This document shows, in pieces, positions 7,508 through 15,017 of a stretch of DNA of 64,000 nt (position 1 is its first letter; each line of letters opens with the position of its first letter). Source of the DNA: Ignavibacteria bacterium (GTDB lineage: Bacteria > Bacteroidota > Ignavibacteria > Tepidaquicellales > Tepidaquicellaceae); assembly GCA_016716125.1 (NCBI GenBank), contig JADJWZ010000005.1, positions 1 through 64,000 of the forward strand. The letters run 5' to 3'. The notes under the pieces are model-generated. The model did not search any database. It was not told the origin of the DNA and saw nothing but the letters and a program-made list of their open reading frames with translations. The translations under genes were made by a program, and so were the position numbers.

Positions 7508-8409
7508 TCATTCACCATAAATCTCTGTTAGAATTTTGTCCAATCTTTCGTTGATGTCTTCGTCAAATTCGCTGTGAGGAACATTCAATGCACGAAGCAC
7601 TTCAAGAAATCTTTTGTATCCGTTATCAGTTCTTAATTCAATCCATTGCACTCCTAAATTATCGGCTTGTTCTTTATTCTTGTTTGAAAGTTTGTCTGCT
7701 AAAAATATTGCAGGTTCTCTTGCAAAAATTGCATCAGCACTTTCAGGATTTCCTTTGCCCATAAGTTTAACTTCTGTTCTAAGTTTTTTCTTGTCCGCTG
7801 ATAAAACATAAAAATCAACTTCTCTAAAACTTAGTGGATTGTCTTGTTGGACATAAGATTCAAAAGGAACATTGAACAATCTGCAAAGTGTTTCCATTAA
7901 AGGTTTTCAACTTGCTTTCCAACAGCACTCCACATTCCACCTCTGATTTCTGCTCGCTTAACAGCCATTGTGTTAATCACGATTAAACTTTCTGTTACTG
8001 TTAATTCAACGCTGACATCTTTAAATTTTATAGCAAGTTTTACTTGCAATTCTTTATCATTATCAACCAAACCATTAATGGTTTGAAATAATCTGTCATA
8101 ATTTTCGCCCGATGCTTTGATAACAACTTCCTTCTTGGAAGTATTGTAAGCATTCGTGATTGATTTCATATTCAATCCTGAATTGATTGCGATTTGCTCT
8201 TTCGGTAAATCAGAATTGAGAAAAACTTTTTTATACCAATCTCCTTCTTCTCCTAAGTGGTCAATCTTTGCATGAACAACTTGTTTGAAAAACTCAATAC
8301 AGAAATTCAAAAATATTTCGTCAATGATTATTAATACCTCATCACGATAATCTGTGTTGGTAATGACTTTTTTGATTATACTTTTCTTGGCGGAAATATT
8401 TAATGGCAT
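7508..8409 (-). pseudogene. Type II restriction endonuclease, broken into two frames
   Basis: The first frame (8409-7897, 170 residues, MPLNISAKKSIIKKVITNTD) is alpha-helical and unrecognised. The second (7897-7508, 129 residues) contains FREVDFYVLSADKKKLRTEVK, with an E..D...E-V-K pattern expected of a PD-(D/E)xK nuclease. This is followed by GKGNPESADAIFAREP, which resembles CfrBI-type enzymes. They meet in a TAATG overlap. Adding one A to the AAAA run just upstream fuses them smoothly (VEKPLMETL) into about 300 residues. This favours a one-base deletion over coupling. It lies two bases downstream of the methyltransferase and would cut the same site. Confidence 0.6.
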
Positions 8410-8411
8410 AT

Positions 8412-9785
8412 CTACTTTATTGTTTGATGAAATTCTTTGAGTGATAAAAATTTGGTTGGTTGCTCATCAAACATATCATTTGATTTTTGGGATTGCATAT
8501 AGCCAAAATAATTTTCGTTTTTTTCCGTCAAGAAAAAATATCGGTCTAAACTTTTTGCTGTCTTGCCGACTGTGCCGCTACCCCCAAATGGGTCAAACAC
8601 CAAGTCATGCTTGAAAGAATAATATTGAATAACTCGCTTGCACAATTCAACTGGGAAAACTGCTGAATGAACTTTGTCAAAACAAGGGTCAATCTTCCAA
8701 ACATTTGTTGTTTCAAAACCGTCTGCAACTTTACTTTCCTTTACGGTTGTCCAATCGTATTGACGAATGTTCCAATCCAAAAGTTTTTCAGTGGATTTTC
8801 GATACACCATTAAATATTCTGTCACACTGTTTGGCTTGTAGCCAAGTGGTTTTCTATGTTGCTGAAAACCTCCGATACGATTTTTAACTGATGCTTCTGG
8901 TTTCATCCAAACAATGTCGTCAATAAATTCCCAACCCATTTCCATCAAGTATGGATGAATGTCAAATGGAATTGGGTAACGCTTGCTTGAATGAGAACGA
9001 CTAACTCGCGGAATGATAATCGGTGAAGTGTTCACGATTAAATATCGTCCTTCTTTTGTAATGCGGTGAACTTGCTGAAAAACATCTCTCAAAAATTCAA
9101 GATAATGTTTGTAGCTTGGATAAATGGAATAATCTCTTGCGTTGTAGTATGGTGGTGAAGTAAAAGTGAGATGCACGCTTTCATCTTGTAGTAACTTCAT
9201 TGTTTCAATGGTATCGCCATTTACTATTACATTTTTCAAGTAATCAAAACTTTCGGTGTGAGGTTGATTAGAAGGAGATTTTTGTGTAGCAAAAAACTCC
9301 TTGTAAATTACTGTCTTCACCATTTCGTTTTGATGATTGATAAGCGGCTGTAAGTTTTCTTCAACATCTTTGTCCCCTCTGAAAACTAAAAGTCCTCTGA
9401 TTGCTTGGCAAACTACTTTTGGGTCATTGTCATTGAGAATTTCAAAAAGATATTTTTTTGCTTTAGGGCTTCTCATTCGTCCGATTGAAGAAACCGCCTC
9501 TCGTCTTACAGTTGTGTCTGCCTCGGTTTGAATAACCTTTTTTAAAAGCATTAAATGGTCGTCATTGGAAAGTTTACCAATGGTTTTTACAGTCCACAAG
9601 CGAACATTAGAACTTTTGTGTTGAAGTAAGTCGGGCAGGAAACTGCCGTCAAAGTCGTTTGGAAGTTGTCCCAAATTTTCAAGAATGAAGCTGATAGAAC
9701 CACTGTCGCGATAGGACTTCACAAGCTGACCAATACCACCGTTGCCGCTTGTTTTTACTTCTTTTATATGTTCTTTGGTAAGCAT
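8412..9785 (-). CDS. HEAT-repeat-fused site-specific DNA methyltransferase
   Basis: 457 residues. Residues ~30-165 form HEAT-like helical repeats (VRLWTVKTIGKLSND, VRREAVSSIGRMRSP, VVCQAIRGLLVFRGD). The catalytic domain follows, with motif IV TSPPYYN (209-215) and the AdoMet motif I DPFGGSG (398-404) near the C-terminus. This motif order is beta class, and the TSPPY form is typical of N4-cytosine methyltransferases. It protects DNA from the adjacent endonuclease at 7508-8409. The frame is intact although the nuclease is broken, a common outcome because loss of the methylase first would be lethal. The HEAT fusion is uncommon and may contribute to DNA contact. The recognition sequence is unknown. 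Confidence 0.88.
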   Translation of the reverse strand: MLTKEHIKEVKTSGNGGIGQLVKSYRDSGSISFILENLGQLPNDFDGSFLPDLLQHKSSNVRLWTVKTIGKLSNDDHLMLLKKVIQTEADTTVRREAVSSIGRMRSPKAKKYLFEILNDNDPKVVCQAIRGLLVFRGDKDVEENLQPLINHQNEMVKTVIYKEFFATQKSPSNQPHTESFDYLKNVIVNGDTIETMKLLQDESVHLTFTSPPYYNARDYSIYPSYKHYLEFLRDVFQQVHRITKEGRYLIVNTSPIIIPRVSRSHSSKRYPIPFDIHPYLMEMGWEFIDDIVWMKPEASVKNRIGGFQQHRKPLGYKPNSVTEYLMVYRKSTEKLLDWNIRQYDWTTVKESKVADGFETTNVWKIDPCFDKVHSAVFPVELCKRVIQYYSFKHDLVFDPFGGSGTVGKTAKSLDRYFFLTEKNENYFGYMQSQKSNDMFDEQPTKFLSLKEFHQTIK

Positions 9786-9937
9786 TATTATCGTCTGTTA
9801 ATTTGTACAAAGGTAAAATTTTTAGTCGTAAAGTCGGTCGTAAAAGTCATGTTAGTTTTACTCAAATTTCCCGATGTCCTGCCGAAAAGTTTGAGGTTGC
9901 AATGTCGCCCAAAGAGTTTCGCATAAAAATAAATATA

Positions 9938-10215
9938 CGCAATAAATACCTACATTTATGCGTTAATCTCGACTGCGTGAAAGCTGTTTTACGCAATGTT
10001 CTGTTGAGTTTATTTTTTATAAAACTTTATCTAAAGGCGATTGTATCTTTCTAATTTGCTCATTACTCACATGTTTATAAATCATTGTCCCATGCGCAGT
10101 TGCAAATTAATTTATTACCGCGGTAAATTCAATAATATTTTGTGATAGCTTTAAAAAATAATATAATAAATTAGCAAAGGAACTTTTACTGTATTGATAA
10201 TAGATTTATTCCTCT
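9938..10215 (-). repeat. Copy 2 of the recombinase-tail repeat unit with 25-bp core
   Basis: On the minus strand, 10094-10017 encodes MIYKHVSNEQ then IRKIQSPLDK-V-L-stop, the end of a tyrosine recombinase including its catalytic Tyr. After the stop come about 55 conserved bases, then a 25-bp core (9938-9962) of inverted arms CGCAATAAAT and ATTTATGCG around a 6-base spacer. Upstream of the tail, TTGCAAATTAATTTATTAC and GATAATAGATTTATT (to ~10210) match copy 3. The arms-plus-spacer layout is that of a Xer-like recombinase core site. No complete recombinase is present. Bases 9786-9937 hold only a short inverted repeat (CTCAAA/TTTGAG). Confidence 0.65.
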
Positions 10216-10258
10216 AAGTCCTGCCAAAAAACCGTCAAGTGAAGTGTGCATATAAATA

Positions 10259-10858
10259 TTACAATCCTGCATTTGCGTGAATTACAAGCTTTGTCCCATC
10301 AGTTTTTATAAATAACTCATTATTCAAATTACCTATTTTGTCCTCTGGTGTGACTTCGTTTGAGGAATACCCTTTATTATACAATGCTTTTTTTAAAAGA
10401 TATAGATAGTAATGTCCAAAGCAGCACCATTTATTTTTGAAATCTATTTCTATTTCTTTCACAAATGGCAAATCATTTCCTTTTCCTAAATTGCTGTAAC
10501 CCTCGTTAGTTGCAGATTTTAGCATCATAAAAGGAAAACCAATGCTTTCTGCTTTTATATAGTATTCATTTGCAGTGATTACATCTTCTAAATTTCTAAC
10601 TCTCAAGTCTTCATTGTTGATATACCTGAAAGGAACAATTGTTATATTCTTTGGGAACATAGTTCCTGTTTCACCCTTACTTCCATCATTGTTTACTTTA
10701 TTAAAACATATCTCTCCATATTCTACGAGTTCTGGATTAACATCAATTCCTTCGTAACCTATTATCTGATTTCGTTTGCGAATAGACTCTTCATTTTGAG
10801 AGTTGTGTCCTGAAATAATTTTTGTGCTACCGTAAAAATAAACGAAGTGTTGTTTCAT
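10259..10858 (-). CDS. Hypothetical cassette protein, 199 residues
   Basis: I do not recognise a family. The frame is open from ATG 10858 (MKQHFVYFYGSTKIISGHNS) to TAA 10259. There is no signal peptide, membrane segment or known catalytic motif. The middle has KNITIVPFRYINNEDLRVRN, and a cysteine pair occurs in KNKWCCFGHYYLYLL. Composition is rich in Asn, Lys and Tyr. It begins about 100 bases after the attC-like site at 10957-11086 and ends before the recombinase-tail unit, so it is a single-gene cassette. Unlike most of its neighbours the frame shows no damage. Confidence 0.7.
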   Translation of the reverse strand: MKQHFVYFYGSTKIISGHNSQNEESIRKRNQIIGYEGIDVNPELVEYGEICFNKVNNDGSKGETGTMFPKNITIVPFRYINNEDLRVRNLEDVITANEYYIKAESIGFPFMMLKSATNEGYSNLGKGNDLPFVKEIEIDFKNKWCCFGHYYLYLLKKALYNKGYSSNEVTPEDKIGNLNNELFIKTDGTKLVIHANAGL

Positions 10859-10956
10859 ATTTATATCTTTTTAAAACAGTTTTCTATTTCAATGCACTTT
10901 TATTTTCTTGACTTAATGTTGCACTGTCATACCACTATTATGTCTGTTAGAATTGC

Positions 10957-11086
10957 CACCAACGTTTTGGGTATTGCCGAAGTCGGGGATTTACAGTACA
11001 AAATTTCAATAGAAGAATAGATTTGAATTTTGCTCAAAAGTCCACTCGGTGCCTTCAGCCCCGCTTTCGGCAATACTTGTTAGCTG
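10957..11086 (-). repeat. Best-preserved attC-like site
   Basis: GGGTATTGCCGAAGTCGGGG (10969-10988) pairs with CCCCGCTTTCGGCAATACTT (11059-11078), with about 70 bases between. The outer boxes are CAACG (10960) and TTAGCTG (11080). On the minus strand this reads AGCTAAC ... CAAAACGTTGG, close to integron attC end boxes. The stop codon of the upstream gene (TAA, 11082-11080) lies inside the AGCTAAC box, a compact arrangement typical of gene cassettes. Confidence 0.75.
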
Positions 11087-11949
11087 CTGTACTTGTTTGT
11101 AATTATTCTCAAAATTTTTTTTAGTATTTCAATCCCTTCCGTTAACTCAGAAATACTTAATTCTGCCTTTGTATTTAAGAGGTGTCTGTCCTGCGGGATA
11201 TTTTTAATATACTTCTCGGTAATTTGTCCCTGAGCATGTTGATATGCATGCCGTTTTTCGAATACACGTTTAATTGTTACTTTGTCGTTATCCTTAATGT
11301 CGTTGTAAATGTTAAGATTATACTTTTTGAAAAGTTCTTTCGTGTCTTTTAAGTTTTGAAAATTTGAACTTTCCAATCCATTGCTTTTTACAACTAGTTT
11401 ACAATATGCTTCAAAAGTTGAGACTACATCATTGTAAGCATGCCTTAAAGTTCTAGTCTTGTCCTGTGTGTTATTTATCTCTTGAATGATGATTTGAAGA
11501 TTTGTCTCATAAATTAGCAGACTTTCTTCTTTACAACTTGGACAGTAACCAAATATTCCATAAATCTGAAATTTAAGTTTACATCTTGGACATTCAATTT
11601 CCGTATCTACCGGTTTTTCAACATGTCTCGTTAATAAGGTTTTGGGAATTGTTTTTTGTCCAGATGTGTACTTTATGAGTTTACTATTTCCAAAGGCATT
11701 TTTGGACATTTTTTCAAGTTCATCCTCAATATAGCGTTTGCCAACCGAAGCCGCTATTTGACTGACTTCCTGTGTTTGTTGTTTTGTCCAGAGATTATCA
11801 TTTGGTTGAAGCTCTCCACAATATGGACAATAAAATTCAGGTTTTACTTTGTCTCCATCAATTTTGAAGTATTTGTTGCATTGTTTGCATTGTCTGCCCC
11901 AGAATCCCTTGTCTGTCGGAAAAGATATTTTGAAATTTAGTTTGTTCAT
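11080..11949 (-). CDS. Double zinc-ribbon protein with HEPN-like RNase domain
   Basis: 289 residues. Two zinc ribbons are visible: Cys21/24 with Cys41/44 (CKQC ... CPYC), and Cys120/123 with Cys136/139 (CPRC ... CPSC). Residues ~160-289 are all-helical, with a first helix TRTLRHAYNDVVSTFEAYCK and the motif KRHAYQH (Arg233, His238). R-polar-x3-H is the active-site motif of HEPN ribonucleases. HEPN proteins act in toxin-antitoxin, abortive infection and CRISPR effectors; the ribbons would bind nucleic acid or a partner. The frame is intact. Family assignment rests on motif and helix pattern only, and the protein could also be a non-catalytic HEPN. Confidence 0.6.
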   Translation of the reverse strand: MNKLNFKISFPTDKGFWGRQCKQCNKYFKIDGDKVKPEFYCPYCGELQPNDNLWTKQQTQEVSQIAASVGKRYIEDELEKMSKNAFGNSKLIKYTSGQKTIPKTLLTRHVEKPVDTEIECPRCKLKFQIYGIFGYCPSCKEESLLIYETNLQIIIQEINNTQDKTRTLRHAYNDVVSTFEAYCKLVVKSNGLESSNFQNLKDTKELFKKYNLNIYNDIKDNDKVTIKRVFEKRHAYQHAQGQITEKYIKNIPQDRHLLNTKAELSISELTEGIEILKKILRIITNKYSS

Positions 11950-11975
11950 ATTGTGTAGCCGCTAAATTAATTACT

Positions 11976-12205
11976 CGCAATAAAAACCTTCATTAATGCG
12001 TAAATCCTGGCTTAGTGGAGCTTTACTCAGTGCTCTGTTGCGTTTATTTTTTATACATTTTATCCAAAGGCGATTGTATCTTACTAATTTGGTTGAATTC
12101 CCTAAGTGTATAGAATTAGGTTATGCACAGCGCAGTTGCAAATTAATTTATTACGGAAGTAATTTCAATAACTATGTTAATAATAGATTTATTACCCATC
12201 TCCAA
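11976..12205 (-). repeat. Copy 3 of the recombinase-tail repeat unit with 25-bp core
   Basis: On the minus strand, the segment ending at the stop 12044-12046 encodes QISKIQSPLDKMYKK, matching the tail of copy 2, although the tyrosine region upstream is degraded (TAA-F-Y-T-L-R-E-F-N). The conserved post-stop bases lead to the core at 11976-12000: CGCAATAAAA, spacer, ATTAATGCG. Upstream DNA (GCGCAGTTGCAAATTAATTT and AATAATAGATTTATTAC) matches copy 2. It marks the border between the cassette island and the housekeeping region. Bases 12206-12342 are AT-rich leader for the next gene. Confidence 0.6.
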
Positions 12206-12342
12206 AATAATCTCACTTTTTATAATACATTATAATAACTATTTTACTGCACTTAACATACGTTTCATAAAGTAATCCTGTAAGAATTTTAACTGAAAAA
12301 AATTTATCCATTTAATACAATTTATCCAATTTATAAAAGAGT

Positions 12343-12993
12343 ATGAAAATATTTATTGACACGGCTAATCTTGACGAGATCCGCGAAGCAGCCGCTATGG
12401 GAATTCTCGACGGCGTTACTACTAATCCGTCTCTTGTTTCAAAGGAAGGTCATAAGGATTTCAGATCAATGCTCGAAAAGATCTGCGCAATGGTGGACGG
12501 TGATATCAGCGCTGAAGTGGTTTCGACAAACTGCGATGACATGCTGAAAGAAGGAAGAGAGCTTGCGAAAATTCATAAGAACATTGTCGTGAAAGTGCCA
12601 TTGATAAAAGAAGGTCTGAAAGCCGTTAAGGTTTTCAGCGAAGAAAATATCAGAACCAATGTAACCCTTTGTTTCTCAGCATCTCAGGCGGTGCTTGCCG
12701 CAAAAGCCGGAGCTTATATTATCAGTCCTTTCGTCGGAAGACTTGATGACATTTCGCAGAACGGAATGGAGCTGATCGGTCAGATAGTTCAGATCTACGG
12801 AAATTATAATTATCAGACACAGGTTCTCGTTGCGTCAGTAAGACATCCGATACATTTTGTCGAAAGCTGTCTGCTCGGCGCTGAAATTACAACGATGCCT
12901 TTTAAAGTTATTGAACAGCTTGCAAAGCATCCGCTGACTGATATCGGACTTGAAAAATTTCTGAGCGACTGGGATAAGCTGCAGAAGAATTGA
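12343..12993 (+). CDS. fsa: Fructose-6-phosphate aldolase / TalC-type transaldolase
   Basis: 216 residues, the length of short class I transaldolases. MKIFIDTANLDEIREA and GVTTNPSLVSKEG are signature segments. The Schiff-base lysine is Lys84 in IVVKVPLIKEG. ATTMPFKVIEQLAKHPLTD is the conserved C-terminal helix. It is either an aldolase on fructose-6-phosphate or a transaldolase of the pentose phosphate pathway; sequence alone does not separate these reliably. It is the first gene of a plus-strand run with gcvT (24 bases on), comB and ftsK, and the first intact housekeeping gene after the island. Confidence 0.9.
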   Translation: MKIFIDTANLDEIREAAAMGILDGVTTNPSLVSKEGHKDFRSMLEKICAMVDGDISAEVVSTNCDDMLKEGRELAKIHKNIVVKVPLIKEGLKAVKVFSEENIRTNVTLCFSASQAVLAAKAGAYIISPFVGRLDDISQNGMELIGQIVQIYGNYNYQTQVLVASVRHPIHFVESCLLGAEITTMPFKVIEQLAKHPLTDIGLEKFLSDWDKLQKN

Positions 12994-13017
12994 GAAAATT
13001 TTTAATAAAAACATTAC

Positions 13018-14097
13018 TTGAAGAAAACAGCTTTTTATAATATTCACAAAAGTCTCGGCGGTAAGTTAGTGGAGTTTGCGGGATTTGAAATGCCTGTGCA
13101 GTATGAAGGCATTATCGCCGAACATAAAGCAGTCCGCGAATCAGCGGGAATATTTGACGTGTCGCATATGGGTGAAGTCGAAGTGAGAGGAAAAGATGCG
13201 TTTGATTTTGTTCAGAGGATCACGACCAATGATGTTTCGAAACTTGAGAAAGGCGATGTGCAGTATTCAGCAATGTGTCTGAAAGACGGCGGCATAGTTG
13301 ATGACTTATTAGTTTACAATTTCGGTGATCATTACATGCTTGTGATAAACGCTTCGAATATTGATAAGGATATAAAATGGATGGAAGAAAATCTTTCAGG
13401 CGATGTTACTTTAAAAAACATTTCCGATGAAACTTCACTGCTCGCTGTTCAGGGGAAAAATTCGATGAACATACTTCAGAAGCTGACCGACATTGATCTT
13501 TCCCAAATGGATTATTACAAATTCGCCGAAGGCAAAATAGCCGGACAGGATGCAGTGATCTCACACACAGGTTATACCGGTGAGAAAATTTGCTTTGAAA
13601 TATATTCATCATCAGACATTGAAAAATCCGAAGCTCTCTGGAATGCGATAATGGAAGCGGGAAAGGAATTCAACATCAAACCTGTCGGTCTCGGTGCGAG
13701 AGATACGCTCAGACTTGAATACGCATTCAGACTTTACGGCAATGATATGGATGAGACGAATAATACGATAGAAGCGGGACTCGGATGGATCACTAAAACC
13801 GACAAAGGAGATTTCAACGGAAAGGAAGCGATATTACATGCAAAAGAAAATCCCGAAAAGAAATTAGTGGGATTCATAGTGGAAGACAGAATGCCGGCGA
13901 GACACGGGCAGGAAGTATTTTCCGGAGATGAAAAGATCGGTATCGTAACAAGCGGAAGTCTCTCGCCGATGCTTAATAAAAATATCGGCATGGCTTACAT
14001 TAAAAAAGGATTTAACAAAACCGGAACACCGGTAGAAATTTCAGTAAGAGATAAAAGAATCAAAGCAACCATTACTAAGACACCGTTCTTGCAATGA
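13018..14097 (+). CDS. gcvT: Glycine cleavage system T protein (aminomethyltransferase)
   Basis: 359 residues. It transfers the methylene group from H-protein-bound aminomethyl to tetrahydrofolate in glycine cleavage. The start is TTG at 13018, because the conserved N-terminus KKTAFYNIHKSLGGKLVEFA begins there and no earlier ATG exists. Other signatures are FDVSHMGEVEVRG, HTGYTGE, ARDTLRLEYAFRLYGND and the C-terminal MPARHGQEVFSGDEKIG barrel. The length is normal. It follows fsa by 24 bases. The GcvH and GcvP partners are not in the window. Confidence 0.93.
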   Translation: MKKTAFYNIHKSLGGKLVEFAGFEMPVQYEGIIAEHKAVRESAGIFDVSHMGEVEVRGKDAFDFVQRITTNDVSKLEKGDVQYSAMCLKDGGIVDDLLVYNFGDHYMLVINASNIDKDIKWMEENLSGDVTLKNISDETSLLAVQGKNSMNILQKLTDIDLSQMDYYKFAEGKIAGQDAVISHTGYTGEKICFEIYSSSDIEKSEALWNAIMEAGKEFNIKPVGLGARDTLRLEYAFRLYGNDMDETNNTIEAGLGWITKTDKGDFNGKEAILHAKENPEKKLVGFIVEDRMPARHGQEVFSGDEKIGIVTSGSLSPMLNKNIGMAYIKKGFNKTGTPVEISVRDKRIKATITKTPFLQ

Positions 14098-14160
14098 AAA
14101 ATGTTTAGACCGGATAAAATTAATTAAAGAGTTACACCGAAAGGGTTACAAAACAGTAAA

Positions 14161-14985
14161 ATGAAAAGTATAAATATTCTATTAACGCAGTCGTTCATTC
14201 AGGATGATCTGATTCTGAAAGACAGGAACGTAATTATATTAGACGTGCTGCGCGCAACCACTACTATGACCATAGCGCTGGCGAACGGAGCAAAAGAGAT
14301 AGTACCGACGGAAAGCATTGCAACAGCAGTTAGGGTTGCAAAGGGTTCAAAGAATTCAATGCTGTGCGGAGAGAGAAACGGAAAAGTCGTGGACGGATTC
14401 AAGCTTGGTAATTCACCGGTCGAATATACGCCTGAAGTAATTAAAGATCATTCGCTTATTTTCAGCACGACTAACGGAACGCTTGCCATTATCAAATCTA
14501 AGTTTGCGAAGAACTGCGTGCTTGCTAGTTTTCTGAATATATCCGCAGTTGTGGATTATGTTAATTCGATAGACGAGGATTTTACAATTATATGCGCAGG
14601 AAAGCTAAACGACTTTTGTCTTGAAGATGCAGTGTGCGCCGGAATGATACTCAGCAAACTCAGCGAAGGAAGGAATCTTGAAATGAAAGATTCAGAGATC
14701 GCTGCGTTAAATCTGTGCAATGATCTTGCAATGCTGCTCAACGTACCTTCTGAGGAAAAGATTCTGAGAATGTTCAATATGTCTGAGCACGGTAAATATC
14801 TCACTTCAATTGGATTCGGCGCTGATCTTGAAATTGCATCAAAGATCGATTCATATCCGTTCATTCCTTTATTCAGGAACGGAGTGGTGAAGTTCAAGGA
14901 AATGTTTGAAGGCGAAACCAGTCAGAAGTCTAAAATGAAACGCGTAAACATAGGTCCGAAGAAAGAGGAAGTCAAAGAAAAATAG
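14161..14985 (+). CDS. comB: 2-phosphosulfolactate phosphatase
   Basis: 274 residues of the ComB family, a Mg-dependent phosphatase that converts 2-phosphosulfolactate to sulfolactate. Signatures: ILDVLRATTTMTIALANGAK, GERNGKVVDGFKLGNSP, FSTTNGT and ICAGKLNDFCLEDAVCAGM. In methanogens this belongs to coenzyme M synthesis; in bacteria the product is more likely sulfolactate or a sulfonate for other uses. ComA and ComC are not seen here. It stands 63 bases after gcvT and 32 before ftsK, so it is probably cotranscribed. Confidence 0.9.
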   Translation: MKSINILLTQSFIQDDLILKDRNVIILDVLRATTTMTIALANGAKEIVPTESIATAVRVAKGSKNSMLCGERNGKVVDGFKLGNSPVEYTPEVIKDHSLIFSTTNGTLAIIKSKFAKNCVLASFLNISAVVDYVNSIDEDFTIICAGKLNDFCLEDAVCAGMILSKLSEGRNLEMKDSEIAALNLCNDLAMLLNVPSEEKILRMFNMSEHGKYLTSIGFGADLEIASKIDSYPFIPLFRNGVVKFKEMFEGETSQKSKMKRVNIGPKKEEVKEK

Positions 14986-15017
14986 GCGAGTAAAATTTTC
15001 TAATTTAATTTTTAGAA

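Noticed and set aside
5787..7554. Plus-strand open frames of 60-90 codons in the island
   Set aside because: They run antisense to recognisable minus-strand genes or through recombination-site repeats, and show no family resemblance.
7897..7899. TAATG coupling as proof of a two-subunit nuclease
   Set aside because: One extra A in the adjacent run fuses the frames at a natural position, and many island genes have the same lesion, so a deletion is simpler.
11976..12342. A complete integron integrase at the right edge of the island
   Set aside because: Only the last 15-20 codons of a recombinase are present; no catalytic Arg or His boxes are found upstream on either strand.
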